40,568 nt of DNA, from the NCBI GenBank assembly GCA_035649575.1, contig DASRJH010000257.1, positions 1 through 40,568 on the forward strand, in the 5' to 3' direction. Both the position numbers and the translations under genes were made by a program. Positions 18,079 to 25,761 of this stretch are shown one piece after another (position 1 is the stretch's first letter; each line of letters begins with the position of its first letter). Source of the DNA: DASVAL01 sp035649575 (GTDB lineage: Bacteria; Planctomycetota; UBA1135; UBA2386). The notes beneath the pieces were generated by a model. That model worked only from the letters and a program-made list of their open reading frames with translations, was not told the DNA's origin and ran no database searches.

Positions 18079-20319
18079 ATGAGTCCTGCATCCACCCTCG
18101 TCTCTTCCTCGGCACTGCGTTGTACCGCCCTCGTTTCGCTGCTGCTCGCGCCGGCTCTCAGAGCGCAGGGGCAAGAGCGACTCACTTACCAGGACTCGAA
18201 GAAGCAGATCTCGTGGATCGGCAGTGTGCCGCGCGCGCAATGGGTTGCCGACGGCCAGCACGTCGAGTGGGTCAAGGGCAAGGTGACGGTCTGGTTCGAT
18301 CCCGCGACCGGTGAGGAGAAGGAGAAGCCGAAGGACCTGCCAGCCGAGGCCTCGGCGACCATGCGCAAGGTCGTGCTCGTGCACGAAGGCGACCTGTGGC
18401 TCGACGAACGGCCTGCCGGTGGCGGCGGCCGAACCGGCCGGGGACGTGGCGGGGCACCGGGTGCGGCGCCCGCGAAGTCGGACAAGGCCGTGCAGCTCAC
18501 GCGCGACGGTGCCGGGCCCGGCAAGAAGGAAGAAGCGCATCTGAGTCCCGATGGCGCGTTTGCTTCGTTCGTGCGCGGCAACAACCTCGTCGTCGTCGAT
18601 GCCGCCACTGGGCAGCCTTGGGCCGTGACGAGCGACGGCGGTCCCGAGCTGTTCCACGGCATGCTCGACTGGGTCTACCAGGAAGAGCTCTACGGCCGCG
18701 GCAGCTTCCAGGCGCATTGGTGGAGCCCGCAGGGAGGCATGGTCGCGTTCCTCACGCTCGACGAAGCACCGGTGCGCGAGTTCACGATCGTGAACCACGT
18801 GCCCGAGGGTTTCCTCGCGACGGAGCGCTCGGTGCTGGCCGAGGTCTCGAACTACCCGAAGGCGGGCGACCCGAACCCGTTTGCGCGCCTCTCGGTCGCG
18901 CACCCCGCCAAGAAGGAGATCGTGCGCGTCGACCTCTCGTCGTTCCCGAAGGATGCGCTCGTCGTGCGCGTCGAGTGGACGCCCGACGGCAAGACGCTGC
19001 TCGCGTGCATCACGGACCGCATCCAGACATGGGCCGAGCTCTGCGGCGTCGATCCGAAGACGGGTGCTCTGACGAAGTGGATCCGCGAGGAGTCGAAGAC
19101 CTGGGTCAATCGGCCCGAGTCGCCGCGCTGGCTCGCCGATGGTTCGTTCCTGTGGATGTCCGAGCGCACGGGCTACGCGCACTGGTACCACTACGCGCCC
19201 AAGGGCGCGCTGCTGCGCGCCGTGACGAGCGGCAACTGGCAGGTCCGCAACATCGAGCGCATCGACGAACAGAAGCAGCAGCTCTGGTTCGAGGGCACCA
19301 AGGACGGGGCAACGGGCCGGCACCTCTATCGCATCGGCTTCGATGGCGAAGGCCTCGTCTGCGTGACGCCGGGCGTCGGCTCGCATGACGCGCAGCTGAA
19401 TCCCGCGGGCACGTTCGTGATCGACACCTGGTCCGCGATGGATCGGCCCACGACGGTGCGCGTGCTCGATGCTTCGACCGGCACGGTCGTGAAGGAGGTC
19501 GGTCAGGCCGACAAGGGGGAAAACGCCGCGAAGTACGCGTTCAGCGAGCGGCAGCGCGTCACGGTGACCGCGCGCGATGGCTACGAGCTCGATGCCTCGG
19601 TGCAGCTGCCGCCCGACTGGAAGCAGGGGCAGCGCTACCCCGTGTATCTCCCGACCTACTCGGGTCCGGACGCGCCGACAGTGCGCGACGCGTGGGCGCC
19701 GTTGACCAACCACGTGTTCCTGGCGCAGCAGGGCTTCATCATCCTGCAAGTCAACGTGCGCTCGGCGAGCGGGCGCGGCCAGGTTCACACGGGCACGTGC
19801 TACCAGCAGCTCGGGGTCGTCGAGCTCAAGGACCTCGAGGATGCCGTCGACCACGTCTGCGCGAAGTTCGGCGGCGATCCCGCGCGCGTCGCGATCAGCG
19901 GCTCGAGCTACGGGGGCTTCATGGCTGCCTACGCGCTCACGCACAGCACGAAGTTCGCGCTCGGTCTCGCGGGGTCTGGCGTCTACGACTGGCAGCTCTA
20001 CGACACGATCTACACCGAGCGCTACATGCGCACGCCCCAGGAGAACAAGGCCGGCTACGACGCAACGTCCGTGATCAAAGCCGCCAAGAACCTGCACGGC
20101 CACCTCGTGATCACGCACGGCACGATGGACGACAACGTGCACATGCAGAACGCGATGCAGCTGATCTGGGCCCTGGAGAGCGAGGGCAAGCAGAACTTCG
20201 AGCTGATGCTCTACCCGCGGTCGCGCCACGGCATCAGTTCGCGCGTCAGCGGGCACAGCCAGGAGTTCCAGTGGCTGCGGCTCAAGAAGCTGCTCGAACC
20301 GGCCGCGAAGTCGGGCTGA
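18079..20319 (+). CDS. Secreted dipeptidyl-peptidase IV-family serine peptidase (S9)
   Basis: The protein of 746 residues has a signal peptide (cleavage near LLLAPALRAQ-GQ), an eight-bladed propeller (about 45-480) and a C-terminal alpha/beta hydrolase. The nucleophile Ser sits in GSSYGGFM, the acid is the Asp in THGTMDDNVH, and the base is the His in SRHGI. The DPP4-type double glutamate that binds the free N-terminus of the substrate is present as DWVYQEELYGR, and the oxyanion tyrosine is in TYSGPDAP. It should therefore release Xaa-Pro-type dipeptides from imported or extracellular peptides. A Gly/Arg/Pro-rich insert (PAGGGGRTGRGRGGAPGAAP, residues about 113-132) sits in an early propeller blade and is unusual. 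It is separated from the next gene by a normal intergenic gap. Confidence 0.95.
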   Translation: MSPASTLVSSSALRCTALVSLLLAPALRAQGQERLTYQDSKKQISWIGSVPRAQWVADGQHVEWVKGKVTVWFDPATGEEKEKPKDLPAEASATMRKVVLVHEGDLWLDERPAGGGGRTGRGRGGAPGAAPAKSDKAVQLTRDGAGPGKKEEAHLSPDGAFASFVRGNNLVVVDAATGQPWAVTSDGGPELFHGMLDWVYQEELYGRGSFQAHWWSPQGGMVAFLTLDEAPVREFTIVNHVPEGFLATERSVLAEVSNYPKAGDPNPFARLSVAHPAKKEIVRVDLSSFPKDALVVRVEWTPDGKTLLACITDRIQTWAELCGVDPKTGALTKWIREESKTWVNRPESPRWLADGSFLWMSERTGYAHWYHYAPKGALLRAVTSGNWQVRNIERIDEQKQQLWFEGTKDGATGRHLYRIGFDGEGLVCVTPGVGSHDAQLNPAGTFVIDTWSAMDRPTTVRVLDASTGTVVKEVGQADKGENAAKYAFSERQRVTVTARDGYELDASVQLPPDWKQGQRYPVYLPTYSGPDAPTVRDAWAPLTNHVFLAQQGFIILQVNVRSASGRGQVHTGTCYQQLGVVELKDLEDAVDHVCAKFGGDPARVAISGSSYGGFMAAYALTHSTKFALGLAGSGVYDWQLYDTIYTERYMRTPQENKAGYDATSVIKAAKNLHGHLVITHGTMDDNVHMQNAMQLIWALESEGKQNFELMLYPRSRHGISSRVSGHSQEFQWLRLKKLLEPAAKSG

Positions 20320-20554
20320 GGGCCAAGCAAGGGCATCGCACTGAGCAGCTGGTTCGCTCCATTTGAGGCTAGTCGTTCCCGTCGCGATCGGCGCCCTGGT
20401 GCCCCCCCTTGTTTTGCCCGGCTGCGACGCGCCTTGCTGCGAACTGCGCGATACCACGTCTACTGCTCGGTCGACGAGGGGGCGATCGCCCTGCGCGCGA
20501 AACCTGCGGGAAGGTTGCCTGAGGTACTCACGGTACGTCTGCCGCGGCGTCTTG

Positions 20555-21307
20555 ATGGGAATGCGCACGACACCCCTCCTTCTCGTCTCTCTGCTCGCTT
20601 CCGTTGTTCGCTCGCAAGTGCCAGCGCCACAACCTCCCGTCGTGGCGGAATCGGACCTCACTGCGCCTCGCCCCGACGACGACCGGGAACTCGCGCCCCT
20701 GCTCGCGAAAGCCAAGAAAGCGGTGGAGGGAGGAGCCAACGGGGCCGCGCTGCTCGCGGACAAGGAGCTCGCGGCGTTGCGAGAACTCACCGCGTTCCAC
20801 CACCTCGTGCGCGATTGCGCCCCCCGCGGCGAGCTCTCGATGTTGCCGCCTGGCGAACCTGGCCAGCCGCTCGTTGTGCGTGGCGCCGTGAAGGATCAGC
20901 ACGGCAAGCCCGTCGTCGATGCACTGGTCTACGCTTATCACACGAGCCAGAAGGGCTGGTACTCGGATCGTGCGCCACACTTCTCTGGCATGGACGCGAA
21001 CGAGAAGCACGCGCGCTTGTTCGGGTACGTGCGTACGGACGCCGTGGGTCAGTTCGTCCTGTACACGATCCGACCGGGCGGCTACCCGCGCTCTACAGTG
21101 CCTGAGCACATCCACCTCCACATCGATCTCGGCAAGCAGAACCTGTTCGTAGGTGGCGTGGTGTTCGACGATGACGCCCGTCTGACCAAGGAGATGCGCG
21201 AGCAGAGTGGGCGGGACCTGCTCGTCACGGTCGAGAAGCAAGGGGGCAAACAGATCGTGCGGCCCGAGTTCAAGGTCGAGGTCGCCGAGGGCGCGACGAA
21301 GAAGTAG
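20555..21307 (+). CDS. Secreted intradiol ring-cleavage dioxygenase-like protein
   Basis: The protein of 250 residues starts MGMRTTPLLLVSLLASVVRSQ, a signal peptide. The core matches the beta-sandwich of intradiol dioxygenases: LVVRGAVKDQHGKPVVDALVYAYHT, WYSDR, RTDAVGQFVLYTIRPGGYP and PEHIHLHI. The ferric-iron ligands expected for this fold (two Tyr, two His) can be assigned to Tyr in the WYSDR region, Tyr in GGYP, and the two His in HIHLH. Classical members cleave catechol or protocatechuate in the cytoplasm. Exported short relatives are common in other bacteria with unknown substrates. Upstream sequence to 20363 is open but has no signal character. ATG 20561 is an alternative start. Confidence 0.82.
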   Translation: MGMRTTPLLLVSLLASVVRSQVPAPQPPVVAESDLTAPRPDDDRELAPLLAKAKKAVEGGANGAALLADKELAALRELTAFHHLVRDCAPRGELSMLPPGEPGQPLVVRGAVKDQHGKPVVDALVYAYHTSQKGWYSDRAPHFSGMDANEKHARLFGYVRTDAVGQFVLYTIRPGGYPRSTVPEHIHLHIDLGKQNLFVGGVVFDDDARLTKEMREQSGRDLLVTVEKQGGKQIVRPEFKVEVAEGATKK

Positions 21308-21331
21308 GCAACCGTCCGCGCAGCGTCGCGG

Positions 21332-21360
21332 GCCATTGCGCGCCTCCTCTGCGCGGTGGC
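21332..21360. terminator. Stem-loop between convergent genes
   Basis: GCCATTGCGC (21332-21341) can pair with GCGCGGTGGC (21351-21360) over ten base pairs including two G-T pairs, leaving a 9-nt loop. It lies between the convergent dioxygenase-like gene and the Cys-rich small protein, so it could terminate both. There is no T-run. Confidence 0.35.
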
Positions 21361-21394
21361 AAGCACGACGTGGGCCGAACAGGTACCCAGATCC

Positions 21395-21646
21395 TCACGC
21401 CTGCGGACCGTCGTGGCACACACGCCCGGGTAGGCAGCTGCCCGGATGCACGACCTCGTCGTCGGGGCCCACGCACGTGCAGGTCTTCGCGCACCAGTAG
21501 TAGCCGTCGCCGGGCCACTGCCGGCCGTCGTAGACGCGTTCGTCGAGCGAGTGAGTCAGCAGATGCTTGAGCATCATCGACGGACACAGGTTCTTCGGCA
21601 TCAGGTCCGCGTGCGTCGTGATCTTCTCGTTCTGGCTGTCGGTCAT
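21395..21646 (-). CDS. Small Cys-rich protein of the molybdenum-hydroxylase operon
   Basis: The protein of 83 residues has six Cys. Five are in the C-terminal half in the pattern YYWC-x3-C-x-C-x11-C-x5-C (WCAKTCTCVG, GSCLPGRVC), which suggests a metal site or disulfides. It follows the FAD-subunit stop by four bases, with a clear ribosome-binding site (GAGGTGA) overlapping that stop, so it is translated with the hydroxylase. No signal peptide is visible. I do not recognise the family; an assembly factor, electron carrier or small extra subunit are all possible. The alternative upstream start inside the FAD gene lacks support. Confidence 0.75.
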   Translation of the reverse strand: MTDSQNEKITTHADLMPKNLCPSMMLKHLLTHSLDERVYDGRQWPGDGYYWCAKTCTCVGPDDEVVHPGSCLPGRVCHDGPQA

Positions 21647-21650
21647 GACA

Positions 21651-22634
21651 TCACCTCGCGGCCTGTTCGAGGGCATCGCGCACGATCGCCTTGCCGACCG
21701 TGAGCTTGTAGGCGTTCTGCGTCAGCGGCGCGGCTCCGGCGTAGGCGGCTTCGGCGACCTTGACGAACAGCTCGGCCGACGGCTTCTGGCCGACCAGCAG
21801 CTTCGCGGCGTCGGGGCGGGGCCGCGGCACGGGCGACACGGCGCCGAGCACGAGGTTCGCGGCCGTGATGACGCCGCCGTCGATCACGAGCCGCACCGCA
21901 CAGGCCGTCGTGGCCCAGTCGAAGCTCTGCTTCTCGCGGCTCTCACAGTAGCTCGAACGCGCGCCTGCGGGCTGCTTCGGGATGTGCAGCGCCGTCACGA
22001 TCTCGCCGTGCTCGAGCGTGTGCTCGGGGGCCTGGGCCTTCGGCTCGGCCGGGAACAGCTCGCCGAGCTTGCGCCGGCGCACCTTGTCGCCGAGCACGGT
22101 CGTGTACTCGGCGTCGAGCGCGAGCAGCGGCGGCGCAAGGTTGCTCGGGTGCACACGCACACAGTCGATCCAACCCATCACCGAGTGGTAGCGGTTCTCG
22201 CCCGTCATCGCGAGGCAGGTCGGACCGCGGCCGCCGTGCAGGCAGCGGAACGCTTCGCTGCGCACATACCAGCAGCGCGTGAACTGCAGGATGTTGCCGG
22301 CGACCGTCGCGCGGTGCCGGATCTGCGGCGTCGCGGTCATGCCGGCCGAATCGCGCAGTGAGGCCAGCGCGCGGTTCGCGAGGGCCTCGTGCTGCTCGAG
22401 CTGGGTCAGCGTGGTCAACGCGCCGATGCGCAGCTCGCCGCTCGGCTCGACCGCGATGCCCGCGAGCTCGGCCACGAGCGGCAGCAGGTTCACGACGTTG
22501 GCCGGCGTCTGGAGCCGCTCCTTCATGCGATCGACGATGTCGATGCCAGCACCCTTCAAGATCGTGTCGGGGGCCTTGCTCGCTTCCTGGGCCTCGGCGA
22601 GCGAACGCGGGACGACGTAGGTGAATGGTTTCAT
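21651..22634 (-). CDS. Molybdenum hydroxylase FAD-binding subunit with probable 4Fe-4S insertion
   Basis: The protein of 327 residues has the CO-dehydrogenase/xanthine-dehydrogenase flavoprotein fold: FAD contacts in LKGAGIDIVD and in TPQIRHRATVAGNILQ. A Cys-rich insert (FTRCWYVR, EAFRCLHGG, GPTCLAM, and a further Cys in WIDCVRVHPS) resembles the 4Fe-4S insertion of PaoB/YagS and of 4-hydroxybenzoyl-CoA reductase. The start MKPFTYVVP has a GGGAGGAAGGG ribosome-binding site, and the gap to the upstream molybdenum subunit stop is four bases. It passes electrons from the iron-sulfur clusters to an acceptor. The operon gene order (Fe-S, Mo, FAD, small protein) differs from the E. coli pao order. 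Confidence 0.9.
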   Translation of the reverse strand: MKPFTYVVPRSLAEAQEASKAPDTILKGAGIDIVDRMKERLQTPANVVNLLPLVAELAGIAVEPSGELRIGALTTLTQLEQHEALANRALASLRDSAGMTATPQIRHRATVAGNILQFTRCWYVRSEAFRCLHGGRGPTCLAMTGENRYHSVMGWIDCVRVHPSNLAPPLLALDAEYTTVLGDKVRRRKLGELFPAEPKAQAPEHTLEHGEIVTALHIPKQPAGARSSYCESREKQSFDWATTACAVRLVIDGGVITAANLVLGAVSPVPRPRPDAAKLLVGQKPSAELFVKVAEAAYAGAAPLTQNAYKLTVGKAIVRDALEQAAR

Positions 22635-22638
22635 GGCG

Positions 22639-24945
22639 CTATCCCTTCCTCCCGGCGATCGCCGCGAGGACCTTGTCGGGCGTGATGGGCAGGTGGCGCA
22701 CCGGCGCGCCGATCGCGTGGAACACCGCATTGCCGATCGCAGCCGCGGACGCGACGGACGGCGGTTCGCCGAGGCCGCCGGCGCCTACGTTCGTGTGGCC
22801 GTTCGCGATCGAGTGCATGTGGCACTCGAGGTGCGGCAGGTCCTGCGGTCCCGTGATCTTGTAGCGCAGGAAGTCGCCGTTCAGCATGCGGCCGCTGCGC
22901 TTGTCCATGATGCGCTGCTCGTGCAGCGCGTAGCTGACGCCCTGGATCATTGCGCCGAGCACCTGGCTCTCCGCGAGCTTCTTCGCGAGCACGAGGCCGC
23001 AGTCCTGCACGCCGAACATGCGCAGCACGCGCACGATGCCGGTCCACGTGTCGACCTCGACCTCGGCCATCTGCACACCGCACTGCGTGCCATGGAACGG
23101 CTCGCTCGCGTAGTTGTCGGCGCGTTCGCCGCGCACGTCGATCGGGTTGGGCCCGATCAGCTTGCACGCGTCGGTCCACGTGAGCTGCTTGTCCGCGGTG
23201 CCGATCTTGCCCCCGCCACACGTGACAGCGCTCGCGTCGACGCCGAGGTGCTGCGCGACCGAAGCGCACAGCTGGTTCTTTGCGCGGAACGCCGCGTTGC
23301 GGACCGCCGGCGCGATGCTCGGCGTCACCGTGCTGCCGCCCGACGCGGGGCCGGACGGATCGCTCGTGTGGCCCGTCATCGCGGTGACGAACCGCGGCTC
23401 GACGCCGAGCTCTTCGGCGGCGAGCACCGCAAGAGTCGTCTTGGTGCCGACGCCGATGTCCTGCGCGCCGCTGCGCACCTCGACGGTGCCGTCCGGGTGG
23501 ATGCGGCACGCGATGCCGTGGGCCTGACCCTGCCCGTCGCGCCGCCGGCCCGAGCCGCCGAGCGAACCCCAGCGCGCGCTCGCGAGGCCGGCGCCGCGCA
23601 CGAAGCGTGCTTTGGGATCGCGCTTCTGCGCGCGCGCCTGCTCCCAGCCGAAGCGCTGCGCCGCGAAGCGCCATTGGTCCTGGCGGACCTGCTCGGTGTC
23701 GTTCTTGAGCCGGAACTGCAGCGGCTCGATGCCGGCCTTCGCCGCGAGCTCGTCCATGAACAGCTCGGCACAGAACCACCCCTGCGGGTGACCGGGCGCG
23801 CGCATCGGCCGCGCGGGATCGGTGTCCGCCGGCAGCTCCTTGTGCAGGCGTTCGCGTGGGTTGCGCAGGTCGCGCGTCTTCGCCTTGCTGCTGTAGTAGT
23901 CGGGCAGCGCGACGTTGCCGCCAGCACCGCGGCCGCCCTCGGCGTTCCAGCCGCAATGGCCGAACGTGCGCCAGTCCCACGCGACGATCTTGCCGTCGCC
24001 GTCGACGCCGGCGCGGGCCTGAGCGAGCGCGCCGGGGCGGTTGCCGGTCGTCGTGTGTTCTTCGAAGCGGTCGAGCATCAGCTTGACCGGGGCCTGCGCC
24101 GCGTGCGCGAGCAGGCACACCGCGACGGCTTCGTCGCCGGGCACGAACTTGCTGCCGAAGCCGCCGCCGACGAACTCGGAATGGACCGTGACGGTGCCGA
24201 CGTCGATGACCTTCGCCTTCATCGTCTGCGCGAGACCTCCGCGGCAGCCGAACGTCGCCTGCGTCGACAGCCACACGTCGAGGTCCTTGCCGTTCCACTT
24301 CGCGACGCCACCGTGCGTCTCGAGGCAGCAGTGCGTCTGCACTTCGGTGCGGTAGGTACCCGTGTGCGAGACCTTCGCGGCCGCGAGCGCCTTGTCGACC
24401 TCGGCGTGCTCGGGCCAAGGATCGGTGATCTCTCCGTTCGCGTCGAGCTGCGGCGCGCCTTCGGCGACGACGTAGTCGACGTTGTGCTCTTCGGTGTCGT
24501 ACGTCGCGCGGATCTTCTCGATCGCGTCGCGGCACTGGTTCAGCGTCAGCGCCGCGACCGCGGCGACCGCGTCGCCGACGAAGCGCACCTTGTTGCCGAT
24601 CTCCTTCAGCGCGATCACCGCGGCGACGCCGGGCATCGCCTTCGCTTCGTCGAGCTCGAGCCCGCTCAGCTTGCCGCGCGCGGCGGTGCTGCGCAGGATC
24701 ATCGCCTGCAGCATGCCGGGGAACGTCACGTCGTACGAGTACTTCGCGCGGCCCGAAGCCTTCGCGAGGCCGTCGACGCGGTCGATGTCGCTGCCGACGG
24801 TCGTGTATTTCGTGTTCGCGTCCCACGGCGGTGCGTCGCCGTCGGCGGGCTTCACGGTCCGCTTCTCGAGGCGATCGTCCTTCAGCCCGGGCAGCGCGCG
24901 GTAACCGACCGTGATCTCGACGTCGCGCGGAGTGTTCGCACTCAT
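22639..24945 (-). CDS. Molybdenum hydroxylase large subunit (aldehyde oxidase/xanthine dehydrogenase type)
   Basis: The protein of 768 residues contains the alpha/beta hammerhead domain (GLAKASGRAKYSYDVTFPG), the molybdopterin contacts GGGFGSKF and MRAPGHPQGW, and near the C-terminus GGLGEPPSVASAAAIGNA with the catalytic Glu that activates the Mo ligand. It should hydroxylate an aldehyde or N-heterocycle with water as oxygen donor. It has no own signal peptide and would be co-exported with the Tat-signal Fe-S subunit, as in PaoABC. The ATG lies in the Fe-S gene stop (ATGA), preceded by GGGAGGTGG. No XdhC/PaoD-type chaperone gene is next to it. The substrate cannot be predicted. Confidence 0.93.
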   Translation of the reverse strand: MSANTPRDVEITVGYRALPGLKDDRLEKRTVKPADGDAPPWDANTKYTTVGSDIDRVDGLAKASGRAKYSYDVTFPGMLQAMILRSTAARGKLSGLELDEAKAMPGVAAVIALKEIGNKVRFVGDAVAAVAALTLNQCRDAIEKIRATYDTEEHNVDYVVAEGAPQLDANGEITDPWPEHAEVDKALAAAKVSHTGTYRTEVQTHCCLETHGGVAKWNGKDLDVWLSTQATFGCRGGLAQTMKAKVIDVGTVTVHSEFVGGGFGSKFVPGDEAVAVCLLAHAAQAPVKLMLDRFEEHTTTGNRPGALAQARAGVDGDGKIVAWDWRTFGHCGWNAEGGRGAGGNVALPDYYSSKAKTRDLRNPRERLHKELPADTDPARPMRAPGHPQGWFCAELFMDELAAKAGIEPLQFRLKNDTEQVRQDQWRFAAQRFGWEQARAQKRDPKARFVRGAGLASARWGSLGGSGRRRDGQGQAHGIACRIHPDGTVEVRSGAQDIGVGTKTTLAVLAAEELGVEPRFVTAMTGHTSDPSGPASGGSTVTPSIAPAVRNAAFRAKNQLCASVAQHLGVDASAVTCGGGKIGTADKQLTWTDACKLIGPNPIDVRGERADNYASEPFHGTQCGVQMAEVEVDTWTGIVRVLRMFGVQDCGLVLAKKLAESQVLGAMIQGVSYALHEQRIMDKRSGRMLNGDFLRYKITGPQDLPHLECHMHSIANGHTNVGAGGLGEPPSVASAAAIGNAVFHAIGAPVRHLPITPDKVLAAIAGRKG

Positions 24946-25550
24946 TTGCCACCTCCCTTCGCCGTGCGGTCGATCGCTTCCATGATGCGCCCGTAGGTTC
25001 CGCAGCGGCAGATGTTGCCCGACAGGTCGTGCTGCATCTGCTCGTAGCTCGGCTGGCCGCGCTTCTGCAGACACGCGAGCGAGCTCATGACCATGCCCGG
25101 CGTGCAGAAGCCGCACTGCATCGCGTCGCAGTGCACGAAGTTCTGCACGAGCGCGTGCACCTTGTCGCCCTCGCTGAGGCTCTCGACGGTCTGCACCGCG
25201 TGACCCGTTGCATCGAAAGCGAGCATGAGGCAGCTGTTCACGGGCTCGCCGTCGACGAGCACCGTGCAGCCGCCACAGGCGCCGCGGTCGCAGATCTTCT
25301 TGGCGCCCGTCAGGTCGAGGCCGTCGCGCAGCGCGTCGAGCAGCGTCGTGCGCGTCTCGACCTTGAGCTTGCGGTCCTTGCCGTTCACGAGCAGCGCGAT
25401 CTCGTGCTCACCGGGGCCGAAACTCTGCGGCCGGACGGGGCTGGCGATGGCCGTGCCAGTGATGCCGGTGGTAGCGATGCCGGCGACGGCAGTACCCTTC
25501 AGGAACGAACGGCGTGAGACGCCGCTCTTGCGATCGGGGGGGAGGTGCAT
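24942..25550 (-). CDS. Tat-exported 2Fe-2S subunit of molybdenum hydroxylase
   Basis: The protein of 202 residues starts with a classical twin-arginine signal (SRRSFLKGTAVAG). A plant-type 2Fe-2S domain follows (CDRGACGGCTVL with the distal Cys in NSCLML), then the helical 2Fe-2S domain (CGFCTPGM and ICRCGTYGRI). This is the PaoA/YagT pattern of periplasmic aldehyde oxidoreductase. It is the first gene of the four-gene operon, and the ATGA overlap with the large subunit couples their synthesis. A weak promoter candidate lies 40-70 nt upstream (TAGACT with TTCTGC 17 bp before it, read on the minus strand). Confidence 0.93.
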   Translation of the reverse strand: MHLPPDRKSGVSRRSFLKGTAVAGIATTGITGTAIASPVRPQSFGPGEHEIALLVNGKDRKLKVETRTTLLDALRDGLDLTGAKKICDRGACGGCTVLVDGEPVNSCLMLAFDATGHAVQTVESLSEGDKVHALVQNFVHCDAMQCGFCTPGMVMSSLACLQKRGQPSYEQMQHDLSGNICRCGTYGRIMEAIDRTAKGGGK

Positions 25551-25713
25551 GAGGCCTCGAGGGGAGGAGACGGAACGCGGAGTCTAGCCAGACCCACCAG
25601 GGCGCAGAATACCGGCGAGCGTCCCATCGATGCACGCTGCCGTGGTGGGGGGGCCGGTCTTCCCACTTTCCACCTTCCCGCCCGGGTGAATGCCTGAGTG
25701 CGCGTCCACGTGC

Positions 25714-25719
25714 TAGGAT
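25714..25719 (+). promoter_or_regulatory. Possible extended -10 element (TGC-TAGGAT)
   Basis: TAGGAT is preceded by TGC, an extended -10 look, 42 nt before the TTG start of the FG-GAP gene. The region at -35 (TGCCTG) is poor. The shared GTGCTAG core also occurs at 438, 8480 and 17805, each upstream of a plus-strand gene. Confidence 0.3.
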
Positions 25720-25761
25720 GCGGGCCGCGCAGCGCAGGCTGTGCCAAACAAGGAGAATCTC

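Noticed and set aside
20363..20554. Upstream extension of the intradiol-dioxygenase-like gene
   Set aside because: Cys/Arg-rich and without signal character; the signal peptide begins at 20555.
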